Assembly: GCA_016716385.1 (NCBI GenBank)
Contig: JADJWL010000011.1
Coordinates: 124,001 to 188,000 of the forward strand
Source: Bryobacterales bacterium
GTDB lineage: Bacteria > Acidobacteriota > Terriglobia > Bryobacterales > Bryobacteraceae
Length of the DNA: 64,000 nt
Reading direction: 5' to 3'
Below, in pieces: positions 46,537 to 54,288 of this stretch. The notes below the pieces were generated by a model that was not told where the DNA came from, ran no database searches, and saw nothing but the letters and a program-made list of their open reading frames with translations. The translations under genes and the position numbers were made by a program. Within the stretch, counting starts at the first letter, position 1. Every line of letters begins with the position of its first letter.

Positions 46537-47002
46537 TCAAAGGCTCTTGCGGTACAACACGCAGCGGTCCACCACCGCATATCCCAGAGCCTCGTGTGCG
46601 CGTTGTGCGTCCAGATTGTCCGCCCAGGTGTCGGACGCCATCTCGCGGCAGCCCTGCTCACGCGCCCAGTTCTCGGCTTCGGCGACGAGTCGGGCGCCGA
46701 CCCCCCGGCGGCGGAACTCAGGAGCGACGTACCATCCCTCGATATAACCCACCGGGCGCGACGGGTCGCAGCCGTCCGCATGCGAACGCAGGTTGACTTC
46801 GATGAACCCGGCGAAGCCGCCGCCGGGCGCTTCGGCGAGGATGATCACCCACGGCATAGGGGCCTGGCAGGCGTCCCTCAAGGAGGGGCTGCAACTGCCC
46901 GGCGTGGCCTTCCATCGGAGTGCCGGGCCACAGAGCGTGCCGCATCGCCGCCAGCGCGTGGCGGTCCGGGGGCGCCGCATGGCGGAAGACGAGAGGGTGC
47001 AT
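46537..47002 (-). pseudogene. GNAT acetyltransferase (AAC(6')-like), frameshifted
   Basis: The start ATG at 47002 overlaps the MFS stop (TGATG) and opens MHPLVFRHAAPPDRHALAAM; this frame then diverges at a C4 run (plus strand G4 46859-46862), after which the correct continuation is in another frame: MPWVIILAEAPGGGFAGFIEVNLRSHADG, GYIEGWYVAPEFRRRGVGARLVAEAENWA and the C-terminal HEALGYAVVDRCVLYRKSL. Removing one C restores a 154-residue protein of the aminoglycoside 6'-N-acetyltransferase-like GNAT group, with the acetyl-CoA loop RRRGVG. One extra base is therefore present, either a true mutation or an assembly error. Confidence 0.78.
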
Positions 47003-48264
47003 CAGGCAGCCTCGCGCCGGAGTTTCACCCCTTCTTCGGGCACAAGCGGCCGCGATGGATCGATCTTCAGCCACAGCAGCGTGCTGACCACGAGCATCGC
47101 CGTCATCGGAATCAGGGGCGTGTTGTAATCGCCCGTATATTTCACGATATAGCCGAAGATCACGGACGACAGGAACGATCCGATTTGCCCCGCTGTATTC
47201 ATCGTGCCCGTGACCGCACCGGCGTGCCTGCGGCCAATGTCAAGACAAACGGCCCAGGCGACGGGCAGCATGAAATCGGAACCGGCGAAACCCAGGGACA
47301 GGAACAAGAGGGCCAGGTACTTATTCCCGGTGGCGACGGTCGCGGCGGTGAACACGGCCGCCATGCCGAGACCGGTCATTCCCACCAGGCGGCGGCCGGC
47401 TTTGAGGCCGAAGCGCTTCACAAGGCGGTCGCTCACCCAGCCGCCGGCCAGGTTGGAGATCGCGCCCAGAACAAACGGCAACATCGACAGCAACTGGTCC
47501 TTTTCGCTGAACCCGCGGCCCTTGGCCAGATAGGTATGAAACCACGAGAGGTAGAAGTACGCGGCGTAGCAATAGGTGAAGTACATCGCCATCAGTGCCC
47601 ACAGATTGCTGCTGCGCGCCACCTGCCGCCAGGGAAGCCCGCGGTGCACCGCGTGCGGGTCGTCCCCAATCTCCTCGATTTCGGCTTGCGTCACGCCCTC
47701 CATCTGCGACGGGCGGTCCCGATACCAGCGGTACCAGATCACGGCCCAGAAGATACCGATGACACCGAACACGTAGAACGACATCCGCCAGCCGAAGGCC
47801 GCCTGGATCGGCACCACCAGTAGCGGCGACAGCGCGCCGCCCACGCGCGAGGCCATCCACACGACGCCGTGCGCCGAAGCCCGCTCGGCCACCGGGAACC
47901 ACTTCGAGATGCTCGAAGAGGCATTAGGGTACGCACCAGCCTCACCCGCACCGAAAAGGAAGCGGATCGGCAGCAGGAACCACACCGAACGCGCCATTCC
48001 GGTGAGCACCGTGAAGATGCTCCACCACGTCACGATCCGCGTCAGCACGCGCCTGGGACCGATGCGGTCCCCCAGCGCGCCGCTGGGAATCTCAAACGCA
48101 GCATACGAGATCGCGAACACACCCACGACCCATCCCCACATGTCCGGGGCGATAGTGAGTTCCGACTGCATCGCCGGACCCGCCACCGAGATGCACACCC
48201 GGTCGAGGTAGGTGATGATCGAAAGGAAAAACAGCAGGATGAGGACTTTCTTGCGGTATTTCAT
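47002..48264 (-). CDS. MFS transporter, ACS/hexuronate-type
   Basis: 420 residues, twelve predicted helices, with the anion:cation symporter (ACS) hallmarks: ITYLDRVCISVAGPAMQSEL at helix 1, SGALGDRIGPRRVLTRI between helices 2 and 3, GAGEAGAYPNASSSISKWFPVAERASAHG at helix 4-5. This family carries hexuronates, glucarate/galactarate, phthalate and related acids. It is divergent from a mandelate-racemase-family enzyme at 48310 across 45 bases with a perfect palindrome, a usual plan for acid-sugar uptake and dehydration. The end overlaps the GNAT start by one base. Confidence 0.9.
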   Translation of the reverse strand: MKYRKKVLILLFFLSIITYLDRVCISVAGPAMQSELTIAPDMWGWVVGVFAISYAAFEIPSGALGDRIGPRRVLTRIVTWWSIFTVLTGMARSVWFLLPIRFLFGAGEAGAYPNASSSISKWFPVAERASAHGVVWMASRVGGALSPLLVVPIQAAFGWRMSFYVFGVIGIFWAVIWYRWYRDRPSQMEGVTQAEIEEIGDDPHAVHRGLPWRQVARSSNLWALMAMYFTYCYAAYFYLSWFHTYLAKGRGFSEKDQLLSMLPFVLGAISNLAGGWVSDRLVKRFGLKAGRRLVGMTGLGMAAVFTAATVATGNKYLALLFLSLGFAGSDFMLPVAWAVCLDIGRRHAGAVTGTMNTAGQIGSFLSSVIFGYIVKYTGDYNTPLIPMTAMLVVSTLLWLKIDPSRPLVPEEGVKLRREAA

Positions 48265-48270
48265 CGAATG

Positions 48271-48289
48271 CGCCAGTGTATCACTGGCG
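48271..48289. promoter_or_regulatory. Perfect palindrome between divergent transporter and enolase-superfamily genes, candidate operator
   Basis: CGCCAGTG (48271-48278), spacer TAT, CACTGGCG (48282-48289): two perfect 8-base inverted arms. It lies six bases upstream of the MFS start and 20 before the mandelate-racemase-type start, where a repressor could block both divergent promoters. The odd 3-base spacer is like many GntR-family operators. No regulator gene is adjacent. Confidence 0.55.
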
Positions 48290-48309
48290 GCGCGCTATGA
48301 TGAGCGGCG

Positions 48310-49449
48310 ATGAGAATTTCTGCCGTCCGCGCGCACCCGGCAGGCGCTCCGCTGCGCCGCCCTTTCGCGTTCTCGCAATGGCTGTTCACGCACCGCGAGA
48401 CGCTTATCGTGGAGGTGGAGACCGCCGAAGGAATCACAGGTTGGGGGGAGGCCTACGGACCCGCAAAGCCCAATGCGGCGGCGGTCATGGAGTTCTTTGC
48501 TCCGAAGATCCTGGGGCGCGACCCCCGCGATACCGAAGACTTATGGCAGTTTCTGTTCGCGCGCAGCCTGGACTACGGGCAGAAGGGGACCATGTTGGCC
48601 GCCCTCAGCGCGCTCGACATCGCCTTCTGGGACATTAGGGCCAAGGATGCCGGGCGGCCGCTCTACCGCGCGCTCGGCGCGGCCCGGCAGCGGTCGGTGC
48701 GCTGCTATGCCACCGGTTTCTATCCACCGCGCGAGGACGACGGCGAGACAGCCGAGGCCCGCTTCGAGGCCGAAGCCGCGCAGTACCGCGCCATGGGCTT
48801 CCGCGCCGCGAAGATGAAGGTTGGTTTCGGGCTCGAACGCGATGTCCATCTGGTCGAAACCGTGCGGCGCGCCCTCGGGGAGGAAATCCGGCTCATGATC
48901 GACGCCAACCATGCCTACGACCCGATCACCGCCGTCGCTCTGGCCCGGCGCGTGGAACAACATGATATCGGCTGGTTCGAGGAACCGGTCTCCCCGCTCG
49001 ACATGGAAGGATATTTGGAGGTCAAACGAGGCACGACGATTCCCATTGCCGGCGGAGAGTGCGAAGCCACGCGCTTCGCCTTCGAACCCTGGCTGCGGCG
49101 GCGCGCGTTCGATTACGCCCAACCCGACCTGTGCGCATGCGGCGGCATCAGCGAAGGGATGAAGATTGCGACCCTGGCTTCGGCGCACAGCGTCCACGTC
49201 ACACCCCACGCCTGGGGTTCGGCCATCGGTCAGGCGGCGGCGCTGCAATTCTACGCGGCCCGGCCGCGGCATCCGGGGTCGCTGACGCCTGAGGAAAAGT
49301 GGATCGAGTGCGATTCGACTGAGAATCCGTTCCGGACGGAAATCGTCGCCGAACCGGTCCGCTTCGAGGCCGGGGAATGGCTCCTGCCGGAGGCCCCGGG
49401 ACTAGGCGTCGAGATCGACCGGGACGCGCTCAAACGGTTTGCTTTGTGA
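48310..49449 (+). CDS. Mandelate racemase/muconate lactonising enzyme family protein (probable sugar acid dehydratase)
   Basis: 379 residues, enolase superfamily. Base pair motif KMK (Lys168, Lys170), metal ligands Asp198 (MIDANHAYD), Glu224 (FEEP) and Glu250 (GGE), and His300 in HVTPHAWGS. The KxK plus a distal His suggests the mandelate racemase or glucarate-dehydratase-like subgroup; which acid sugar is used cannot be told. Its start is placed at 48310 ATG right after the palindrome, without obvious Shine-Dalgarno (AGCGGCG). Divergent to the MFS transporter, pointing to uptake and first step of an acid-sugar path. Confidence 0.9.
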   Translation: MRISAVRAHPAGAPLRRPFAFSQWLFTHRETLIVEVETAEGITGWGEAYGPAKPNAAAVMEFFAPKILGRDPRDTEDLWQFLFARSLDYGQKGTMLAALSALDIAFWDIRAKDAGRPLYRALGAARQRSVRCYATGFYPPREDDGETAEARFEAEAAQYRAMGFRAAKMKVGFGLERDVHLVETVRRALGEEIRLMIDANHAYDPITAVALARRVEQHDIGWFEEPVSPLDMEGYLEVKRGTTIPIAGGECEATRFAFEPWLRRRAFDYAQPDLCACGGISEGMKIATLASAHSVHVTPHAWGSAIGQAAALQFYAARPRHPGSLTPEEKWIECDSTENPFRTEIVAEPVRFEAGEWLLPEAPGLGVEIDRDALKRFAL

Positions 49450-49595
49450 GAATTCTAAGGCATACGCGAAGTGCTACCTCAGCCGGACGCCCGGCTTGGA
49501 ATACCACACAGTTGTGATAGAGTGTTATTTTCGGAACGCTGCCGAACTTACGCAGAGACCCGCGCCGGCCGGGGCCGGGCCTCAGGAGAACCCGA

Positions 49596-49946
49596 ATGGC
49601 CAAGCCGACGAATCAGGCCGCCCACACTCAGCCGGAAACGCTCCCCCTGGCCGCCCTGCGGCGCCAGAAGGGCCTGTCCCTCCACCAGATAGCCGATTCC
49701 ACCAAGATCTCGATCCGATGGCTCCAGGCCATTGAGCAGGGCGACTTCGCCAAGCTTCCCGGTGGGGTGTATTCGACCAACTATCTGCGGCAGTATGCCC
49801 GGATCATCGATTTCGACGAGCACGAATTGCTGCGGTATTATTACCGGCGTACCGGGATCGAGCCGCCGGGACAGCCCGCGGCCGAACCCGAACGGAAACC
49901 GGTCTCGCGGTTGTTCCGCTCACCCTTAGCCGCCTTCCGGCTGTAG
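49596..49946 (+). CDS. RodZ-like helix-turn-helix protein without membrane segment
   Basis: 116 residues with the HTH_25 domain common to RodZ N-termini: LAALRRQKGLSLHQIADSTKISIRWLQAIEQGDFAKLPGGVYSTNYLRQYARIIDFD. RodZ proteins have a transmembrane helix and periplasmic domain after this; here the chain ends after a short Pro-rich stretch (PPGQPAAEPERKP), so it is a soluble DNA-binding version. AGGAG lies seven bases before the ATG. A possible sigma-70 promoter, TTGGAA (49496-49501) and TAGAGT (49518-49523) with 16-base spacing, is upstream. It precedes the sulfatase gene by seven bases and may share its transcript. Confidence 0.82.
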   Translation: MAKPTNQAAHTQPETLPLAALRRQKGLSLHQIADSTKISIRWLQAIEQGDFAKLPGGVYSTNYLRQYARIIDFDEHELLRYYYRRTGIEPPGQPAAEPERKPVSRLFRSPLAAFRL

Positions 49947-49953
49947 CCCTTCC

Positions 49954-51318
49954 ATGCCGACCCGGCGATCGTTCCTGGGCGCGGCGCTCGGGTTGGGAGC
50001 CGCTAGTGCCGAGCGAAAGCCCAATGTTGTCATCATCTTCACCGATGACCAGGGCTACGGCGATGTAGGCTGTTACGGCGCCACCGGGTATCGGACGCCG
50101 CACCTCGACCGGATGGCTACCGAAGGCATCCGGTTCACCAGCTTCTACTCCGCGGCCTGCGTCTGTACGCCATCGCGGGCAGCGCTGCTGACCGGATGCC
50201 ACCCCGTCCGCCTCGGGCTCGGTCACCGTGTGCTCTTCCCGTATTCAGTGACAGGTTTAGACCCTGACGAGGTGACCATTGCGGATCTCCTGAGAGCACA
50301 GGGGTACGCAACCGCTTGCGTCGGCAAGTGGCACCTCGGCCATCTCCCGAAGTTTCTCCCGACCCGGCAGGGATTCGACGCCTATTACGGTGTCCCGTAC
50401 AGCAATGACATGGGTAGCCACCACTACCCGATGATCCAGTACACCTCGCCGCCCCTGCCCGTGATGCGCAACGAGGAAGTGATCGAACAGGCACCGGCGC
50501 AGGCATCGTTGACCGCGCGGTTCACCGCGGAGGCGGTCCGGTGGATGGAGCAAAACAGGGACAGACCCTTTTTTCTCTACCTGGCGCACTGCATGCCGCA
50601 CGTCCCGATCGACGCCTCGGAACGCTTCAGGGGCAAGACAAAGCACGGGCTATACGGCGATGTTATCGAGGAACTGGACTGGAGCGTGGGCGAGATCCTG
50701 GGCTCGCTGCGGCGTCTGGGGCTGGACGAGGACACCTTCGTTCTATTCACGTCGGACAACGGCCCGGTCGTGGATGCAGGCAACCGGCGTGGCTACCGGT
50801 CCGCTTCCGCCGGTCCGCTGCGGGGGATGAAGAACACGACCTGGGAGGGCGGCATGCGGGTGCCCGGAATCGCGCGCTGGCCCGGCCGGATCCCAGCGGG
50901 ACGCGTCTCGGGCGAAGTGGTCACGGCGATGGACCTGCTGCCAACCATCGCGAGGCTGGCGGGCGCACCGCTCCCTGCGAACCGCATCGACGGCAAGGAC
51001 ATCTGGCCGATCCTCAGCGGAGAATCGGGCGCCCGCTCCCCGCACGAGGCATTCTTCTACTATCGGGACGACCGGCTGGAGGCTGTCCGCGCCGGGCAAT
51101 GGAAGCTGCACGTCTTTAAGCCGGAGTGGCCGGCCGGACACGCTCCGGAACTCTACAACCTGGATGGAGACATCGGAGAGAGCCGCAACGTCGCCGCGGA
51201 GCACCCGGACGTCGTCCGCCGGCTGGCCGCGCTCGCCGAAGGCGCCCGCGAAGACCTGGGCGACGCCGTCTCCCGCAGAATCGGGCGGAACGTGCGTCCG
51301 ATTGGACGGATCCCGTGA
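49954..51318 (+). CDS. Exported type I sulfatase
   Basis: 454 residues with a twin-arginine-like leader (TRRSFLGAALGLGAASA). The sulfatase metal motif NVVIIFTDDQGYGDVGCYG and the formylglycine signature VCTPSRAALLTG (Cys71, oxidised to formylglycine in active enzymes) are both intact, as are GKWHLG and the C-terminal LFTSDNGPVVDAG. It therefore hydrolyses sulfate esters of carbohydrates or other compounds. No formylglycine-generating enzyme gene is adjacent. The start at 49954 (ATG) is seven bases after the HTH gene stop. Confidence 0.9.
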   Translation: MPTRRSFLGAALGLGAASAERKPNVVIIFTDDQGYGDVGCYGATGYRTPHLDRMATEGIRFTSFYSAACVCTPSRAALLTGCHPVRLGLGHRVLFPYSVTGLDPDEVTIADLLRAQGYATACVGKWHLGHLPKFLPTRQGFDAYYGVPYSNDMGSHHYPMIQYTSPPLPVMRNEEVIEQAPAQASLTARFTAEAVRWMEQNRDRPFFLYLAHCMPHVPIDASERFRGKTKHGLYGDVIEELDWSVGEILGSLRRLGLDEDTFVLFTSDNGPVVDAGNRRGYRSASAGPLRGMKNTTWEGGMRVPGIARWPGRIPAGRVSGEVVTAMDLLPTIARLAGAPLPANRIDGKDIWPILSGESGARSPHEAFFYYRDDRLEAVRAGQWKLHVFKPEWPAGHAPELYNLDGDIGESRNVAAEHPDVVRRLAALAEGAREDLGDAVSRRIGRNVRPIGRIP

Positions 51319-51331
51319 CGATCTGGCCTTG

Positions 51332-51365
51332 TTTGAGGGGTTTTGGTGTTTGAGGGGGTTTGGTG
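51332..51365. repeat. Tandem 17-bp repeat overlapping the tRNA-Ala 3' end
   Basis: TTTGAGGGGTTTTGGTG (51332-51348) is followed at once by TTTGAGGGGGTTTGGTG (51349-51365), identical but for one base. The second copy covers the encoded CCA of the tRNA gene (minus strand). G-rich runs could fold as a two-layer quadruplex. Possibly a duplication or remnant of an integration event at the tRNA 3' end. Confidence 0.6.
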
Positions 51366-51436
51366 GACCTGAAGGGATTCGAACCCTTGACCTCTTCCAT
51401 GCCATGGAAGCGCGCTCCCAACTGCGCCACAGGCCC
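51361..51436 (-). tRNA. tRNA-Ala(GGC)
   Basis: 76 bases from GGGCCTG to CCA. Acceptor stem GGGCCTG pairs with CAGGTCC and contains the G3-U70 pair that is the alanine identity element. The anticodon stem CTTCC/GGAAG frames the loop ATGGCAT, so the anticodon is GGC (alanine codon GCC). T-arm GGTTCGAATCC is normal, and CCA is encoded in the gene. Confidence 0.96.
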
Positions 51437-51521
51437 GTTCCGGAACCGTTCACGATCATAGCATACCCTCGCATCGCAAGACCAACCAGGGTCCGGCGGG
51501 CCGGCACGCTACAATGGTTGG

Positions 51522-52436
51522 GTGTGGGTTGGCTTCCGGCAGACATTCTTACCCGTTGTTGTTGTTGCTCTCAGCGTGACGCTTCTCTCGTCGTGCGTGG
51601 CGCGGAAGCGAGCCATCACGCGGAAGACCCGCCCCGACCAGCAGCTCCTGGTTGCCGATAAGGCGGATCTATTGAATCGCATCGGCGCCGCGTACGAAGA
51701 ATTGCGCAGCTTCAACGCGACAGTCGACATGGTACCCGCCATCGGCAGCGCGGACAAGGGTGCCATCACTGAATACAAGGACATCCGCGCTTACATCGTC
51801 TACCGGCGGCCGGTCGATATCCGCCTCATCGGCCTGTACCCCGTGGTGCGGTCCAAGGCGTTCGATATGGTGTCCGACGGGCGCGACTTCAAGGTCTACC
51901 TGCCGGGGAAGAACCGCTTCGTCATGGGACGGAACGATCTGGCCGCGAAGTCGAAAAACCGCATGGAAAACCTGCGCCCGCAGCACTTTCTCGACGCGGT
52001 AGTGATCCGCCCCGTCCACACCGAGGACGGCTGGACCATCCTCGGCAACATCACGGACGAGGAGACCGCGGTGTACCTGCTCCAGGTGGTGACGCGCGGC
52101 AAACGCCCCGAGGATCTGCGCCTCACCCGGCAACTCTGGTTCGACCGGGCCACGCTCGAACCGGTTCGCCAGATACTCTTTGACGAAGCAGGCAACATCG
52201 CCACCGATGTGCGCTACAAGGAATGGCGGCGCTTCGACGATATCCGCTTCCCTCGCCTGATCGAGCTGAACCGGCCGCAGGACGAATACGGGGTGGTTAT
52301 CACCGTCCTCAAGATGGACGTCAATGAACCACTCGACGATGCCAAGTTCGCGCTCGATCAGCCAGCCGGTGTCACGGTGCAGGTGCTCGGCGAGTCCCGG
52401 GACGGCAACCCCGCCGGAGGAAGCGGCAAGCCTTGA
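51522..52436 (+). CDS. LolA/LolB-like (DUF4292-like) outer-membrane lipoprotein
   Basis: 304 residues. Signal peptide with lipobox LSSC (Cys25). The remainder has the long curved-sheet pattern of lipoprotein-sorting proteins: FNATVDMVPAIGSADKGAITEYKDIRAYIVYRRP, LIGLYPVVRSKAFDMVSDGRDFKVYLPGKNRFVMG and KEWRRFDDIRFPRLIELNRP. This is the DUF4292/LolA-type fold by appearance. It overlaps the FtsX-like permease gene by four bases (TTGA), so the three genes form an operon that could handle outer-membrane lipoproteins. It starts with GTG directly six to seven bases after a TACAAT box, possibly leaderless. Confidence 0.72.
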   Translation: MWVGFRQTFLPVVVVALSVTLLSSCVARKRAITRKTRPDQQLLVADKADLLNRIGAAYEELRSFNATVDMVPAIGSADKGAITEYKDIRAYIVYRRPVDIRLIGLYPVVRSKAFDMVSDGRDFKVYLPGKNRFVMGRNDLAAKSKNRMENLRPQHFLDAVVIRPVHTEDGWTILGNITDEETAVYLLQVVTRGKRPEDLRLTRQLWFDRATLEPVRQILFDEAGNIATDVRYKEWRRFDDIRFPRLIELNRPQDEYGVVITVLKMDVNEPLDDAKFALDQPAGVTVQVLGESRDGNPAGGSGKP

Positions 52437-53533
52437 TTCAGAAACTCGTTTGGGAGAATGTGCGCCACCGCCCCTTGCGGACTCTGCTGAGCGCCCTGTT
52501 GATCGCGATCCCGGTGACGCTCGTGCTGACGCTGGTCGGCCTCAGCCGCGGCATGTTGGAAGACCACCGCCGGCGCACCCAGGGCGTCGGCGCCGACGTT
52601 CTGGTCCGCCCCAAGGGCGCCTCGTTCATGAGCGGCACCACCAGCGCGCCGATTCCCGAGGCGATGATCGCCTTCCTTGAGAAGCAGCCCCATGTGAAGC
52701 TGGCGACAGGCATTGTCGTGCAGCCGCTGTCCGGTCCGTTCTCGACCGCCGCCGGCATCGATCTGGAAAAATTCACGCGCATGAACGGCGGCTTCCGGTT
52801 CCTTTCCGGAGGACCGTTCCAGCAGAAGGACGACGTGATCGTCGACCAGTACTTCGCGCAGGAACAGAAGGTCCGGGCGGGCGATACGATCACCCTGATG
52901 AACCGCCAGTGGACGGTCCGCGGCATCGTGGAACCGGGCGTGCTCAACCGCGTCTTCATGGACCTGCGTCATCTGCAGGACCTGACCGGTAACACAGGCA
53001 AGCTGGGGCAGATCTATCTCAAGCTCGACGCCCCGGAAAACACCGACACCGTCATCGCGTCGCTTAAGACCCTGCTCGAGGATTACCCGATCTGGTCGAT
53101 GAAGGAACTGGCGACGCTGTACACGATGGACAATGTCCCGGCGCTGCGATCGTTCATCAACGTCATGATCGGCATCGCCATGGTGATCGGATTCGCGGTG
53201 GTCTGCCTGTCGATGTACATGGCGGTGCTCCAGCGCACGCGGGAGGTCGGCATCCTCAAATCTCTCGGCGCGTCGCGCGCGTTCATTCTGGGCATGATTC
53301 TGCGAGAGGCGGTCCTGCTCGCCGCCGTGGGAACGGTCCTCGGGATCGGGCTGACGTTCGCCGGCAACTGGCTGCTGGCGACTCTGGCGCCTTCCTCGTT
53401 TCCGCCCTCGACAGTACCGGATTGGTGGCCGATGGCGCTGCTGATTTCGCTCGGCGGCGCCGTGCTGGGCGCGTTGTATCCCGGCATGCGGGCAGCCAGC
53501 CAGGATCCGATCGAGGCGCTCGCGTATGAATGA
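52433..53533 (+). CDS. FtsX/MacB-like ABC transporter permease
   Basis: 366 residues with the type VII ABC permease layout: one N-terminal helix (LLSALLIAIPVTLVLTLVGL), a large periplasmic MacB_PCD-like domain, and three C-terminal helices (e.g. FINVMIGIAMVIGFAVVCLSMYMAVLQ, the REVGILKSLGASR coupling helix motif, LISLGGAVLGALYPGMRA). The start is TTG at 52433, overlapping the previous stop, with GGAGG 12 bases before it. It shares an operon with a LolA-like lipoprotein and a LolD-type ATPase. The exported cargo is unknown. Confidence 0.9.
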   Translation: MIQKLVWENVRHRPLRTLLSALLIAIPVTLVLTLVGLSRGMLEDHRRRTQGVGADVLVRPKGASFMSGTTSAPIPEAMIAFLEKQPHVKLATGIVVQPLSGPFSTAAGIDLEKFTRMNGGFRFLSGGPFQQKDDVIVDQYFAQEQKVRAGDTITLMNRQWTVRGIVEPGVLNRVFMDLRHLQDLTGNTGKLGQIYLKLDAPENTDTVIASLKTLLEDYPIWSMKELATLYTMDNVPALRSFINVMIGIAMVIGFAVVCLSMYMAVLQRTREVGILKSLGASRAFILGMILREAVLLAAVGTVLGIGLTFAGNWLLATLAPSSFPPSTVPDWWPMALLISLGGAVLGALYPGMRAASQDPIEALAYE

Positions 53534-54230
53534 CGGCGGCCCCATCATCCACGTCGAAAACCTGCGCAAAGTCTTTCGAGTCGGCAAGGTGGAGGTAGAG
53601 GCGCTGCGGGGCGTCAATCTCACGGTCACTCCCGGCGAGTTCGTTTCGATCATCGGGCCGTCGGGATCGGGCAAGTCGACACTGTTTCACATCGTGGGCG
53701 GTTTGACTCCCGCGACCTCGGGCATTGTGCGAGTGGCGGGCAAGGACCTCTCCCGCATGAGTGATGCCGGGCGCACTATCCTGCGCAAGCAGACCGTCAG
53801 CTTCGTCTTCCAGCGCTTCAACCTGCTGCCGACGCTGACCGCCGCCGACAACATCGCCGTGGCGCGGCACCTGGCTGGCCGCAACCATACCGGGGCCGAT
53901 CCGGAGTTCGAGCAGATCCTGGACCTGCTGGGAATCGCCAAGCGACTGCACCACAAGCCGAACGAACTGTCGGGCGGCGAACAGCAACGCGTCGCCATTG
54001 CTCGCGCCGTGGTCAACCGGCCGGCGATCCTGCTGGCCGACGAGCCCACGGGCAACCTGGATTCGGTGAATTCGCAGACTGTGCTGGGTCTTCTCAAGCG
54101 CCTGAACCAGGAGTTGGGCCAGACGATCCTCATGATCACCCACGATCCGGAAGCCGCTGCCTACGGTGACCACATCGTGTCGATGCGCGACGGAAGGATC
54201 GTCTCACAGCCTCCCGCCCGCCTCGCTTAG
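53526..54230 (+). CDS. LolD/MacB-type ABC ATPase
   Basis: 234 residues with Walker A GPSGSGKSTL (about 45), Q-loop FVFQRFNLLPTLTAADNI, signature LSGGEQQRVAIARAV, Walker B ILLADEPTGNLD and H-loop MITHDPE. It overlaps the permease gene by eight bases and drives it. Together with the upstream lipoprotein it makes a complete three-part transport unit. The MFS gene follows with no clear start codon nearby. Confidence 0.93.
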   Translation: MNDGGPIIHVENLRKVFRVGKVEVEALRGVNLTVTPGEFVSIIGPSGSGKSTLFHIVGGLTPATSGIVRVAGKDLSRMSDAGRTILRKQTVSFVFQRFNLLPTLTAADNIAVARHLAGRNHTGADPEFEQILDLLGIAKRLHHKPNELSGGEQQRVAIARAVVNRPAILLADEPTGNLDSVNSQTVLGLLKRLNQELGQTILMITHDPEAAAYGDHIVSMRDGRIVSQPPARLA

Positions 54231-54288
54231 CAGGAGCATACTTTCGGAGGGCTTGCCCTCAGAGATTGATACTGAACACAAGAGGCCA

